Assembly (NCBI RefSeq): GCF_024679245.1 | Contig: NC_090195.1 | Location: 3,551,800-3,615,799 of the forward strand | Source of the DNA: Pseudorasbora parva | Lineage: Eukaryota > Chordata > Actinopteri > Cypriniformes > Gobionidae | Direction: 5' to 3' | DNA length: 64,000 bases | Translations under genes and position numbers: made by a program | In this document: positions 51,501 to 60,942 of the stretch, one piece after another | Layout: each line of letters begins with the position of its first letter | How positions within the stretch are numbered: the first letter of the stretch is position 1 | Notes under the pieces: generated by a model | Seen by the model: only the letters and a program-made list of their open reading frames with translations | Database searches by the model: none | Told to the model about the DNA's origin: nothing

Positions 51501-54500
51501 AAAAAAGCACGAAAATATACCATATTTTATAATATAGACCACCCCCACCCTGCCGATCAAACTGGTGGCGGATCAATACGGACAGTAAAGCAGGACCCAT
51601 AACAACTTATTTGAACAAAAAAATACATTTTATTGTAATAACTTTTTTTGTACAGTATGAAAAATAACTAATTATTTGGTGGATGCATTTTTACCCAATT
51701 TTAATAGCTAAATGTGCAGCATGCACATTTTCATGTCAAAAGAAGGCCTCAATTTTTCTATGACTCTTTAGCCTTTGTAGAAAGCTTTTTTAGAGCCTCT
51801 ACACGTTTCTTTTGGAATTTGCGCCTGGCATGATAAATTAATCTATAATGACGAAATGGGGGTGCAATTCACATTTATTCCACAAGGTGGCAATGTCTGA
51901 TACACAATGATGAAGTGACGTTTCACTCATAGTTACCTCTGACAGAAAACGAAACAATAATAATTATAATCTGCAAAACTTGGCTTAGTGATTTACTGCA
52001 GAGAGCAAGTATTAAACACAATCAAATATTAGTGTCACTGTCTCTTGATGATGGATGTGGTCAAGAAGCTGTCAGTGAGCAAAATATTGATTTTGAAGAC
52101 ATTGAAAATGAGTTTGGAGAATATGCTGGAGATCGCGAATATGAGGCAGATGCTGAATATACTGGTAAACGATCTCTGACGAGGAAATATGATGATGGTA
52201 TTAAACATCTGCTCAAACTGAACCCTTCCAAGCTCCAAAAGGTAACGAAATAGGTTTTATTTTATTCTTCTGTAGCTGTTACATCACTCTAACATCAGGA
52301 GTTTTATATATTATCGCGACAGGTAGAGGTCTAACGTTATCCATGTTAAATATAGATCTGGGTAAGGTTCTATATTTAATGTAAGAATGTTTGGCGAAAC
52401 AGTCATGCATTTAAGGGTTAAGCTATGGAATGGCTTCAGATGACTTTGTCACCCAAACTGACGTGAAAAAAGCGGGGGGCGCCGAAAAGCGCGCTGTTTG
52501 CATATATAGCTAGTGCTAGCAAATACAAGTAATGTTAGCTGTCAAGTTAATGTTAAATGCAGCTTAAACATCCTGCCATAGTGGAAAATCAATCAAAATC
52601 GATCATCTAATCAATCGACAACAAAGTCAAATTAGTAACTTATAGGTTATATATAGACAAAAGCAATAGTATACCCAGATCATCCGATCCGGCGATGTTC
52701 TTGTCACGATACAGTCCTTGTTGCCAGTGTTGCCAACTATTTTCCAAGGAAAGTAGCTAAAGCCTGCCAAAAAAAATCGCTAAATGTCGCTAGATGACGT
52801 TATGCGTTAATTAGCATATTAGTGACGTCATCACGCCGTCCTTGCGTTCAGCCTGCGTAACGTTTTTTCATTTAGCCTACTATATTTTACAATAATATAA
52901 TAGCCTACAGTCGATTGTCCAATAAATGTTTTCATTTCCTATACCTTTTTGTCATACAATATATGATATAGTGAATTACAAAAAAAATTATGTGTAAAAT
53001 CTGAATTGAGAAACTGGATGAACTAAAGCTCTGTGAGAGAGTAATATAAGTGATAAGCACAAGAGATGGAACTCATCATAACTCATTTATTTAAATATAA
53101 AACAAAAGAAGCAGATAACATTAAGTGAGAAATCGATGGCAACCTTGTGTGCTCATGTGTAGCTCGCTCATTCACGTCTGTCAGCTGCTGTCTGTAGGCG
53201 CGTGCAGCTCCCCTCAGCCATTCACTGAACAGGGCAGACGCAGAGAGAGGTGTGTGTGACAGAGGGGAAATAAGACCTCGCGCTCGCAGGACAGTACTGC
53301 CGACATTTATAAACTAAAGTAGCTGAAGTTTGTCCAAAAAATCGCTAGAGGGGTCTGAAAAGCCGCTAAATATAGCGACAAAGTCGCCAAGTTGGCAACA
53401 CTGCTTGTTGCCCATCCCGCGATCGTGGTTTCGTCCCGGGTTACCATGGTGACGGCTGTGAGATGACGGTCAACCCCCCAATCCCCCCCGCCATTTTTTT
53501 TTTTTTTTACAGATCTGCATGATTTACGTAGGTCACATTTTCAGGTCGGAAAATCCGGAATTCCGGATTAATCCGGAAAAATCACATCCCTGCAAATCAC
53601 AACACAAACAAAGAAAGTTTGATTTAAGCAGCTTGCCATTTTTTTTATTATTATCTTTTTTTTTAATCAAACTTTCTTTGCATTTTGTTTTAAATTACAA
53701 TTATTGCCGCATTTTAAAATAAACATTTTGCATAGAAATAGTATTTTTTGTTTTTAAATCATTATTATTAAATACTTATTGCATTTTTTTATCTTGCTTT
53801 TAAATCATTATGCATAGTACAAACACACACTGAGAGTACCTTGCCGGTAGATTTGATGCCCTTGTACATGGCCAGACAAACGATGACCCAAGCGAGCAGC
53901 AAGCATCCAGTGATGATGAGGTTGAACTCTCCCGTTTCATCAATGGAGTCGGTGATGTCCAGAGCCTTACGGTACCAGAAATACGACGTGGGAGAGCTGG
54001 CGGCACATTCCTTCACTACGACTTAAAACAACAAACGCATCTTTAGTTTTCAGCTTCACATTTCTGGCATCAGCTCCTCGTATCTAAACAATATCCAATT
54101 GTCTTGCACAACACACACACTAATCCTTACCAGTGCTGTTCCCTTCTGTTGGACAGTTTTCCCACGGTAGAGTATACCGGAAAGAATTGCCCAAGTAAAA
54201 GATACTCCAACTGATGATGACATTATAATACAGAGCAACAAAGGAACACACCTGGGAAATAAAGAGAGAAAAAGAAAGCCAATGTTTTAAAGAGAAAATT
54301 AACAACCAGTTCAACAGATGATTAGCCTGACATCGTCATAGTCAGATTATTTAAGGATAGACAGAGTACTTACCAACATGATCATCATTTTTGAGAGAAA
54401 TAGTAAAGGTGAATGCATATATGAACAAGTTCTCAATCAGGCCCTGATAATTTGATCGGTCCAAACAGCTCTGGTTCGAGACCAGGCTTACAGATGATAC

Positions 54501-56396
54501 GACAATTTTGTGTATTTTGTGATGTCTGATGATTAAAAGCTACACTATGTAACTTTTTATTGTGAATATATCATCAATCATTCGTCCAAAACATGTTGTC
54601 TTACTCTGATTCACTATGAAAGAGTTTATATTTTATACCTGGTTGGCACAGGTAATGGGGTACATGTCTGTACATGAGACCATGAGTGAAGACAAAGACT
54701 TTATATACTTTATATTATATTATTATTACTTATGAATGGGAGAAAGTGCTACACCCAATAAATGCCTTTTAAATAAAAGAGACAGGATTGCACATGCACA
54801 TTAGCTTTGTGCAGGTTGAAAAACGCATTTTTTTTGTCTTGATTCGAGCGTTTAGAAACAAAACTTATGAGACCGTTGTCAGATTTCATTGGTGATTTCA
54901 AATCTAATATACTGTTACACAACATGCATTATCTCTCTCAGCTATTTGTGTTCCAAAATTTACTGTGTTTAACTGAATACTCGCCAAGATGAGCATTTTG
55001 GCATAATTTTGTGTGTATTTAACCATTTTTTTATGCGCCATTGGCCACTTATTTTGGTCCTTGCAACTCACAAGCTGATTGAGACTGAGAAGCGGTTTGT
55101 GCGCTCCACTTATATAGATCAGTGGTGGTTAAGCCAAACTTGAAATTGCAAAAAAGGAAAAAAATATAATTGTTAAATGATGAAAAAGTCTATCAGATAC
55201 AATGAGTTTAGATATGAGATCTGAATTTTAGCATTTATTATGCTAACTGGTCATGTGCAGTAAGTGCATTTGATTTAGAGTCATTGATGAACATCCATGT
55301 AAAAATACTCCTGAGTAGTCTAGTGACAGTTTGTTTGTTCACATGAGTTAAATATCCTTAAGTTATCTCATTGCTGTGTCTTAACTCATATTTGTAAATG
55401 GTTTGTTTCTCTGTATACGTTAGTAAAAGCAAATAAGCAAAAGAAAATCAAGTTACTGCTGAAAGATTTTCAATACATTGCTTCAGTGATGAATATTCAG
55501 ATGTTTGGAGTTATTCCATGCACACTCTGAAGTTCTGAAGTTGAAGTTTGGGCAAAAATTGAGGCTGAGAATCCCTGATAACTTGACAGTGGTTGCGCTT
55601 TTGGTATGAGCGCAAAACCTGCGGGAATGACTAAAATGATGAGCAATACAAGCACCATTTAACCGGAGCGAACGAGACGAGTGAGTGAGAGGAGGCGGGT
55701 GTGTGTCACTTCGCAGTCGAAAAGAAGAGTGAGAACGTGCAGCTGAGATTAATGCCTGTGCCGCTGACAACAAAACGGACCAGCTGGCCGTAGAAAAGAC
55801 GTGAGACAGACCGACCGGTCAGAGCAAATCGGCCAATTCCGGTCCCTGGCTGATCGATCGGTGCATCTCTAAAATTCACAATTTCAGTGTTATATCAGAG
55901 TAATCAGCCAATTAAAAAAAGCAATTACTCACCACACAGCTGGAGTAGCCAATGCCAACTAGTTTTGGAGAAATGTGTCTCCAGACGCCGATGCTTCCCT
56001 GTCTGATGCTCTGACCGGCCGCCAACTCCAGAAAAAACAACGGCACTCCAACCAGCACCATCAACACCACATACAGCAAGATGAACGCTCCTAATAGACA
56101 TGACAATGTTTCAAACAAAACAAGAATTATTAAATATATACGCCTGGTTAGTCTTTGTATTCAATATTGGCATAATCTCCTCCTCGCTCACCTCCTCCGT
56201 TCTGATGGCAGAGGTACGGGAAGCGCCACACATTTCCCAATCCCACACTGAATCCGACCTGAGCGAGGAAATATTCCACCTTACTGTCCCATCCATCTCG
56301 GACCGTTTCCACCGGGACCTCCTGCTCGACCTCTAACCCCAGTTCAGCCTCGTCCCCCTGGCCGTCTGCAGGTAATGGAGGCTTCTCGGACGTCAT
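39307..56396 (-). CDS. slc6a16: SLC6 neurotransmitter/amino-acid transporter, B0AT branch, complete coding sequence in 11 exons
   Basis: Minus-strand coding exons are 56192-56396, 55933-56090, 54131-54251, 53840-54021, 51323-51433, 42734-42975, 42499-42646, 41518-41719, 41211-41370, 40961-41123 and 39307-39585. They join in frame (1971 bases, 656 aa) with GT/AG sites throughout. Landmarks are [20 protein letters not shown] in helix 1 (sodium/substrate site), [88 protein letters not shown] and YTAWNREK. Asn sites NST, NAS, NIT and NIT lie in outer loops. This is the SLC6A15/16/17 subfamily. Position beside slc17a7 favours SLC6A16 (19q13 in human). The tail ends ESSVL, a possible PDZ ligand. 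Confidence 0.93.
39957..40605. mobile_element. MITE, AAAGGTGCACTATG family, copy B
   Basis: This is the same family as 20652-21338. It shares 'ttcaaaacaaagg', 'ggccgctggagcgattgtta' and the closing 'cctacatagtgcaccttta'. Its left end is diverged (aaagctacactatg). It is in the last intron of slc6a16. Confidence 0.75.
40606..40868. mobile_element. MITE with AAAGTGCCCCTATTAT ends
   Basis: 'taatgtgcccctattatgtt' at the left is inverted at the right as 'agtataataggggcacttta'. The element abuts the preceding MITE with no gap, sharing the TTTAA junction. It has no coding content. Confidence 0.8.
40961..41123 (-). CDS. slc6a16: slc6a16 coding exon 10
   Basis: The 163-base exon encodes [39 protein letters not shown] and YTAWNREK. 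Donor is GTAAAA and acceptor TTTAATGCAG. Confidence 0.93.
41211..41370 (-). CDS. slc6a16: slc6a16 coding exon 9
   Basis: The 160-base exon encodes [38 protein letters not shown] and [10 protein letters not shown], a helix 9-10 region strongly conserved in the subfamily. Acceptor is CTCTGTCAG and donor GTATCG. Confidence 0.94.
41518..41719 (-). CDS. slc6a16: slc6a16 coding exon 8
   Basis: The 202-base exon encodes [20 protein letters not shown] and [20 protein letters not shown], the helix 7-8 region that supplies sodium ligands in SLC6 proteins. The acceptor's pyrimidine tract is a (CT)n microsatellite (41721-41771). Confidence 0.94.
41721..41771. repeat. (GA)n/(GAGC)n microsatellite forming a splice pyrimidine tract
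   Basis: On the gene strand this is (CT)n with GCTC interruptions, ending directly in CAG at the exon 8 acceptor of slc6a16. Confidence 0.92.
42030..42435. repeat. Minisatellite of about 31 bases with CCTAGCAAC motifs, about 12 copies
   Basis: The recurrent text is 'ctagcaacccccaaaacatt' plus 'ccagcattgc', with 12 TAGCAAC occurrences and one TAGCAAT. It lies in slc6a16 intron 7 (between 41719 and 42499). Units vary by small substitutions and one-base C-run changes. TAGCAAC resembles one half of an RFX X-box. Confidence 0.92.
42499..42646 (-). CDS. slc6a16: slc6a16 coding exon 7
   Basis: The 148-base exon encodes [20 protein letters not shown] and [15 protein letters not shown], the extracellular loop 4 segment with three Asn-X-Ser/Thr sites. 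Acceptor is TATGTTGCAG and donor GTACGT. Confidence 0.92.
42734..42975 (-). CDS. slc6a16: slc6a16 coding exon 6
   Basis: The 242-base exon encodes [39 protein letters not shown] and [19 protein letters not shown], covering helix 6 with its unwound substrate-contact region. Acceptor is TTTCTCTCAG and donor GTCCGT, a weak-looking donor. Confidence 0.93.
43540..45681. repeat. 2.14 kb repeat body, copy 1
   Basis: The head is ATATAGCTGCAAGCAGC then GGGGCCAAGCGC. Internal motifs are GGTGGCGCTGCCCCGAAAC (44182), GGTGGCGCTGTTTCGAAAC (44815), GGTGGCGCTGCGCCGAAAC (45085) and GGTGGCGCTAGAGGG (45524), each followed by 'aagtttggtg'/'gaaaatcgga' phrases. It ends (GAA)7-CAG and runs into the head of copy 2. 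No protein-coding gene is recognised. Confidence 0.92.
45682..47831. repeat. 2.14 kb repeat body, copy 2
   Basis: It is nearly identical to copy 1; I saw only scattered single-base differences, for example GGTGACGCT at 46323 in place of GGTGGCGCT. It has a full head, and its end is (GAA)10-CAGAATAATAA followed by copy 3. The offset from copy 1 is 2142 bases. Confidence 0.93.
47832..50008. repeat. 2.14 kb repeat body, copy 3 (head truncated)
   Basis: TAATAA runs straight into CAAGCAGCCATTATCGGGGC, so the first bases of the head palindrome are missing. The body matches copies 1 and 2 with a handful of substitutions. It ends (GAA)16-CAGAATAATAATA, then the tails. The offset from copy 2 is 2148 bases. 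Confidence 0.93.
50009..50187. repeat. Three tandem tails of the 2.14 kb repeat
   Basis: Three copies of a roughly 55-base tail start 'aggaacactaacgatttc', contain a GCACCTTCGGTGC hairpin and end GCTTGGCCCCTAA. They are separated by TAATAA tracts of growing length. Three bodies plus three tails equal three elements stacked inside one another. Confidence 0.93.
50470..51292 (+). pseudogene. LINE fragment: C-terminal ORF2 piece and 3' UTR
   Basis: The open frame at 50531-50983 encodes [52 protein letters not shown] and [20 protein letters not shown], the C-terminal end of a fish non-LTR reverse-transcriptase protein. The 3' UTR ends 'cttggccaggtcgcggttgc', 'caatgagaacctgttctc' and 'tagttaaataaaggtaaaat', a familiar LINE tail. 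The reverse-transcriptase core is absent (5' truncated). It is antisense to slc6a16 in an intron. Confidence 0.82.
51323..51433 (-). CDS. slc6a16: slc6a16 coding exon 5
   Basis: The 111-base exon encodes [20 protein letters not shown] and [17 protein letters not shown], helix 5 and the following loop. Acceptor is ATATGCAG and donor GTACGT. It was recognised by family similarity and phase; it lacks an ATG-initiated frame of its own. Confidence 0.92.
51535..52720. other. Intron sequence with a short acidic frame of unknown origin
   Basis: A plus-strand frame at 52032-52253 encodes 73 residues rich in Asp/Glu ([19 protein letters not shown]) and ends [10 protein letters not shown] at a GTAACG that could be a donor. 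It might be the first exon of a transposon protein, but I cannot place the family and found no matching ends. Confidence 0.3.
52727..53404. mobile_element. MITE with CAGTGTTGCCAACT ends
   Basis: 'ccagtgttgccaactatttt' on the left is inverted on the right as 'gccaagttggcaacactgc'. 'atcgctaaatgtcgctag' and 'aaaatcgctagaggggtctg' are related sub-end motifs. It is about 675 bases long, has no transposase and lies in slc6a16 intron 4. Confidence 0.78.
53840..54021 (-). CDS. slc6a16: slc6a16 coding exon 4
   Basis: The 182-base exon encodes [38 protein letters not shown] and [20 protein letters not shown], covering the end of outer loop 2 and helix 4. Acceptor is TTTTAAG and donor GTACTC. Confidence 0.93.
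54131..54251 (-). CDS. slc6a16: slc6a16 coding exon 3
   Basis: The 121-base exon encodes [37 protein letters not shown], helix 3 and the start of outer loop 2 with its conserved Cys and a glycosylation site. Acceptor is TTTCCCAG and donor GTAAGG. Confidence 0.94.
54252..55932. other. slc6a16 intron 2, degraded repeats only
   Basis: 'aaagctacactatgtaactt' (54537) is a lone left end of the MITE family seen at 43207 and 39957. The stretch ending 'tggctgatcgatcggtgcat' (55848-55867) resembles the edge of a hAT-like fish element. No exon is present. Confidence 0.5.
55933..56090 (-). CDS. slc6a16: slc6a16 coding exon 2
   Basis: The 158-base exon encodes [40 protein letters not shown] and GIGYSSCV, helix 2 and the intracellular loop with the family's Arg-Gly-Ser-Ile-Gly motif (here RQGSIG). 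Acceptor is TCTATTAG and donor GTGAGT. Confidence 0.94.
56192..56396 (-). CDS. slc6a16: slc6a16 coding exon 1 (start codon)
   Basis: ATG at 56396 lies directly after an acceptor (TTTCTCTCAG), so a separate non-coding exon must precede it. The exon encodes an acidic N-terminus ([19 protein letters not shown]), then [20 protein letters not shown] and [15 protein letters not shown], the unwound helix 1 that binds substrate and sodium. Donor is GTGAGC. Confidence 0.94.
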
Positions 56397-57360
56397 CTGA
56401 GAGAAAAACAGAAACTTGTTTTCCCATTCAAACAAATCACACATTAACCACAGCTGTTTTTGAGGATTTGTCTTTGTTATAAAATATGCTGCTATAAAGA
56501 TTGATCTCATCTTGCCACAAATTCAGTCATAAAACTGCTCATTTCCGTTTGAGTATTCAGTCCAAACAAATAATGGTGTAAAAACATAAGAAGAAATGTT
56601 GATCAGTGAAATTGTGATTACTGAATATGAATTTTTAAATGGTGCTTATAATATGCAATGTGAACCCGAAGCACTCCAGGTACAATTTATTTTTGCATTT
56701 GCATTCATAAGTATTTGTAGCTAGACAGGTTACAGTATAAAGACATCTATTAAATAAAAACATACTACTGTATATTAATATACTAAAAAAAAATCTAATG
56801 TACCATTATTATCATCAACATCTATAAATAAACTTGTTGTTATTATAATAATAAATCAAGTGGTTTATGACTCAAAACTGTAGGAAATTTAAAAATAAAA
56901 TGGATCTAAATGACATGACTAAGCTCACTTTCAATGCCAAAAGCAATCTGAATGTGGAAAAATAAACTGAACAAACACACTAACGTTATTCAAGGTCTGG
57001 AAAACTTTTTTTAATTCCCTGACATTTACGTGTTATCATCACCATGGTAAGGCGCATGCGCACATATCTACACCTGACAGCAGGAAACATGGGCTTTAAA
57101 GTGGCAGATAGGCATTCAAAAAAAAAAAAACAGTTTGAATATGTGCATAAATACGTTCTTTAGTGAAAGATTAATCAAACCCAAACGCTGTTTGGTAAAA
57201 TCTAACACTGTGGAGCCAGTAAAGCAATGTAACCAGTCAGATATCAGCTAGTGCATATCATATGATAATCAATATGCGTCCAAAATGACTTTAAATCAGT
57301 ACAGCTTAATATTAATACACATGTACACATAGTAAGTATATGAGTTAAATAAATTCTCAC

Positions 57361-57700
57361 CGCTGCTTTGATTATTTTGGGCTCTCAACGCACGCGCACG
57401 TGTTGTGTAGGCGCGCGCTATTGTCACCGGCGTGCGGCTCAAATCCTCTTTGAACGACCCCTTCACAACTTCCCCAGGCGAACCGTATTTTAGAAACTAC
57501 TATTTGACGTTTAGCGGTACCGAAAGACGTTCATTTTTTCGCGCGTTTTACTCTTCCGTAGTGGTTATGCGTTTACAGAACCACAGGAAACACCCTCAGC
57601 CACGCGCGCGTCCATCCATTTACAAGGCCCCGCCCACTCGCGACGCTCGTAGCTTTGTGAACGCGCGTTTTAGCCTGAAATGTCACCTCGTTCGTAACCA
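57361..57700 (-). promoter_or_regulatory. Probable non-coding exon 1 and CpG-rich promoter of slc6a16
   Basis: On the minus strand CAAAGCAGCG is followed by the strong donor GTGAGAATT at 57360. Upstream of it the sequence is CpG-dense (cgcacgcgcacgtgttgtg, gtaggcgcgcgc, cacgcgcgcgtcc) and contains an E-box CACGTG near 57400. This is the only CpG-rich region near the gene's 5' side. The transcription start is not determined. Confidence 0.5.
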
Positions 57701-57839
57701 TATACCTCTAGCATGCCTTTATAAATGTTTGTGTATGTTTTTAAAACGGTTTCCTATATGCTGGATTGCTGACATGCGTCTCTGCATGTCTTTTCTTTTT
57801 TTGCGGCTCTGCATTTCCTTCAGAAAGTTTCACTGATGA

Positions 57840-58640
57840 ATGATGCAATCAAGTAAGAAAATTACACCGAGGTAGAAGTGACCGGCCGGTGGCGCTGTAA
57901 ACACGTGACGCTTTGCATCTTATTTCCCTGTCGATGCCCAACTGACCGTGAAAATACTTATTCTTATATAATGCAAAGAAGCCTTGCCAGGAATATAATA
58001 ACTGCCTTAGACCATTTAAAACGTTTAAAAAATTAATTTTATAAAAGCAACTTACAAACTACATATTTCGTCTTGCTGCTATGGAAATGTCATAGCCTAC
58101 GATTTAATAATAAGTGAATCATAATAATCAACCATTTTTGTTATAGCCTACCTCTCTTATGACTGAAAATGTAGCAGATCCTCGTTGTATGTCCTCTGAC
58201 GATCAGACATAAAACCTCAAAGAAATGATCCAAGACTTTCAAAATTCAGCTGAAATGCCAGGACCCATAAAAGTTCAGTAAAGCAATAAAAGTGCGTCGG
58301 GAATAAACGATCCGTCACATTTTAAACCTCAGGTGCTGTTTCAGCCACAAGGAGAAAGTTCATTCCTCTGGAGTTTATTTTGCCACGTTGTTGAGTTCGA
58401 CATTCCAGCTGTCAATCTCAAGTAAGAACCGCCCACTAAAGCAAAAACAGCCACGCCCACAATGTTGTCCTGAGAACACACATGTGAACCAGAGGTGGCC
58501 AGATGTGACCTCAGAGCTAACAGACTAAAAGCCAGAAAACTCTTTCAATGAGATATAGTTAATGCAGTGTTGAAGTATTGAAAATCAAGTATTGCGTTAC
58601 TTTGATGTAATGCATTATGTACATTGCTCTCCTCGACTTG
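57840..58640. other. Intergenic, no recognised gene
   Basis: This is moderately AT-rich sequence between the slc6a16 promoter and the rightward gene. I see no splice-supported exon and no clear transposon ends. Confidence 0.5.
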
Positions 58641-59120
58641 AATTGCTTGTTTGTTTTTAATAACAACAAATGTTATATTTTTGGCCAATGTAAAGGCCCT
58701 TACACAACAAAAGCCTCAGGCTAAAGGAAATACAGCAGCTCAAACACACCTTTCAGCTCTACAGAAAAAAATGTCACACTCTAGTAAAAAAAAAGATGAG
58801 TATACTTACCCTCAAGTCATCCTAGATGTAAAAGACATTCTTCTTTCAGACAAACACAATCAGAGTTACATTTAAGATGTTTATATTTGCTAATCCAAGC
58901 TTTATAATGGCAGTGAACGGCTGTTTCTGTTTTGAAGTCCATTAAAGGGCATCTATCCATCATATAACTGCTCCACACGGCTCCGGGGGTTAAAAAGTAA
59001 CAGATATTTGGTTGTAAATGTAAAAATCTGTAAAAAATAAAGTATTACTTTAGTTACATGACAAAAAAAGTTAACCGATAACATAACTTACGTTACTTGT
59101 AATGCCCCCAAAACGGCTAA
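58640..59120. repeat. Degraded dispersed repeat
   Basis: 'ttgctaatccaagctttata' and 'atggcagtgaacggctg' match, in inverted orientation, text near 24005-24045 (taagcttggattagcaagg), so both belong to one high-copy fish repeat family. The 74-aa frame at 58651 lies in it and is not a gene. Confidence 0.5.
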
Positions 59121-59672
59121 AATAAGAGTACATGAGCCAATAATAATGAATATAAGTTTAGAAATACCTTAAGGCGAGTAAGATCACTCACCTAAGACAT
59201 TTTTTCCATCTCAGATTACCATCATCTTTACTGGTCTGTGATGTATCGATGGTGAGACATAAGAGATGGTGAGAGGAATGTCTGGGCGGTTAACAGTAAC
59301 ACACTATCAAAATACATCGAGTTTTTGACAATACTAGTCAGAAGACAACCGTCCAGGAGGTGAGTTTAAGAGAGTTGATTCTTGTGCCATTTCATATATT
59401 TTTCTGTATTATATTTGTTTAAAGGATATTACAGATGAAGGAAATGATCAGTCATGTTTTGTTTGTGAAATAGAAACACTCGTGTGTGTCTCGTTCTCTC
59501 TTCTACCTATTGGGAACTGTTCATTTAAAGATGAAAATGATGTCATTGTTTACTCATGCCTTGCCAAACATGCATGACTTCCTTCCTAGGAACATAAAAT
59601 AGGAGATGTTGTGAAAAATGTTCATGCTGCATGTATATTCACCGGAAGTTATTTAGTCTTTATGCATTTAGT

Positions 59673-59870
59673 TCACTGTAAAAAAAACACGTTCTAATTG
59701 AAAATTTTCTGGTGACTGATCATATCTACATTTTTCTGTTGGCCGAATTGATATTCTGTGAGTTGATGCAATTTAAGTCACAGAAATTCAATTCGACCAA
59801 CTGAAAAATGTAGATATGATCAGTCACTAGAAAATGTTCAATTGGAAACCTGATTTTTTTTTTACATTGT
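59673..59870. mobile_element. Near-perfect palindromic MITE
   Basis: Arms of about 65 bases pair around a roughly 16-base loop near 59760-59776. 'gatcatatctacatttttct' on the left matches the reverse complement of 'gaaaaatgtagatatgatca' on the right. Outer ends are CACTGTAAAAAAAA and its partner TTTTTTTTACATTG. It resembles the palindromic, Angel-like class of fish MITEs. Confidence 0.82.
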
Positions 59871-60445
59871 TTGAATATGAACATTTGCAATTGGTGGAGG
59901 GCAACATTTCGATATTTAATTCGGCCGTTTTTAAATATTGCACATCGATTCTTAAGGTGCTTTCTGTTAAAAGAGCCGCTTGAACTGTTGATGAATATCC
60001 TAATCTTACATCTTATTCTGTGTTCCGTGAAAGTCACATGGGTTTCGAATAACATGAGGGTGAGTAAATAATGACAGCATATTCATCTTTCATTCATTCA
60101 ACTTTTCCTTAAATGAGTCAGACATTGTCTGTTTCTTTTTTAACCGTCTCAATACTTAAAGAGATGGTGATTTAGTTGCTTATTTAGCTCATTATAGTCC
60201 ATTCATTCCTCATAATGAAGCTCTCTGAGCATCAATGTAAAAGTGAAGGTCAGCGCTTACAGTGTCTGTTCATCTGAAACGCCTGCAGGCAGTCAGACAG
60301 GTCCAACAGGAGGAGGAGGAGGACAGGGAAGGTGTAAAAATCACACTTTCTGACGCTGCTACATTCAAATGTGTTCAGTCACATACACATGAACATCCGC
60401 GTCACATACTGTATGCTCATGTCTGATCTGTTTGAGTTTCCACAG

Positions 60446-60498
60446 GTGTGTGACAGTCAGTGCTCTTGATGGAGGTGATATCACAACACCTGCTTACT
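60446..60498 (+). CDS. Possible first coding exon of a rightward gene
   Basis: Acceptor GTTTCCACAG (60436-60445) precedes 23 non-coding bases, ATG at 60469 and ten codons (MEVISQHLLT), then donor GTGAGT. It is in phase 0, as is the exon at 63038, but nothing in so short a peptide identifies it. Confidence 0.3.
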
Positions 60499-60547
60499 GT
60501 GAGTATCGTATCGGCCAGGGTTGAGCAGTGTTTGCCTGTGAATTATA

Positions 60548-60660
60548 CACTCTAAAAAACACGCGGTTAAAAACAATGGGTAAAATTAACCCAACACATT
60601 GGGTTGTTTATTTAACCCAGCATAATGAGTTGATTTATCACAGCATAGATGATACATTTT
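60548..60660. mobile_element. Left end of a MITE containing AACCCA/TGGGTT motifs
   Basis: 'tacactctaaaaaacacg' followed by 'attaacccaacacattgggt' and 'tatttaacccagc' resembles the edge of the abundant fish MITEs built from AACCCAnnnTGGGTT inverted motifs. The minisatellite at 60943 probably grew inside it. Confidence 0.5.
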
Positions 60661-60942
60661 TTATTATAACACGTTTTTTTTTTTTTACTTCATACGTGAA
60701 TTAATGTCTGTGGATTAATTTAAATCCTCTAAAAAATTTAAATAACAGACACAACCACTGGCTTGCATGATAATTCCTTTATTTACAATCATATTTCACA
60801 GTATAGCTTATTTAAGGTAGTTCTAAATATGGCCAACATTTAAGCTTGTTTAACAAATATTAGAATTAAAAATTAACATTTAGAAGTAATTCAAGTGTAA
60901 TCGAGCAGTCTCTGCTGAAAAAAAGCCTGTGGTAAATAACTC

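Noticed and set aside
52035..52238. Minus-strand frame opposite the acidic orphan frame
   Set aside because: Ile/Phe-rich complement of the acidic frame, no start context or family resemblance.
57432..57836. 134-residue frame next to the slc6a16 promoter on the plus strand
   Set aside because: No recognisable domain, Cys/Phe/Arg-rich in a CpG-rich region where stops are rare by composition, and no splice or family support.
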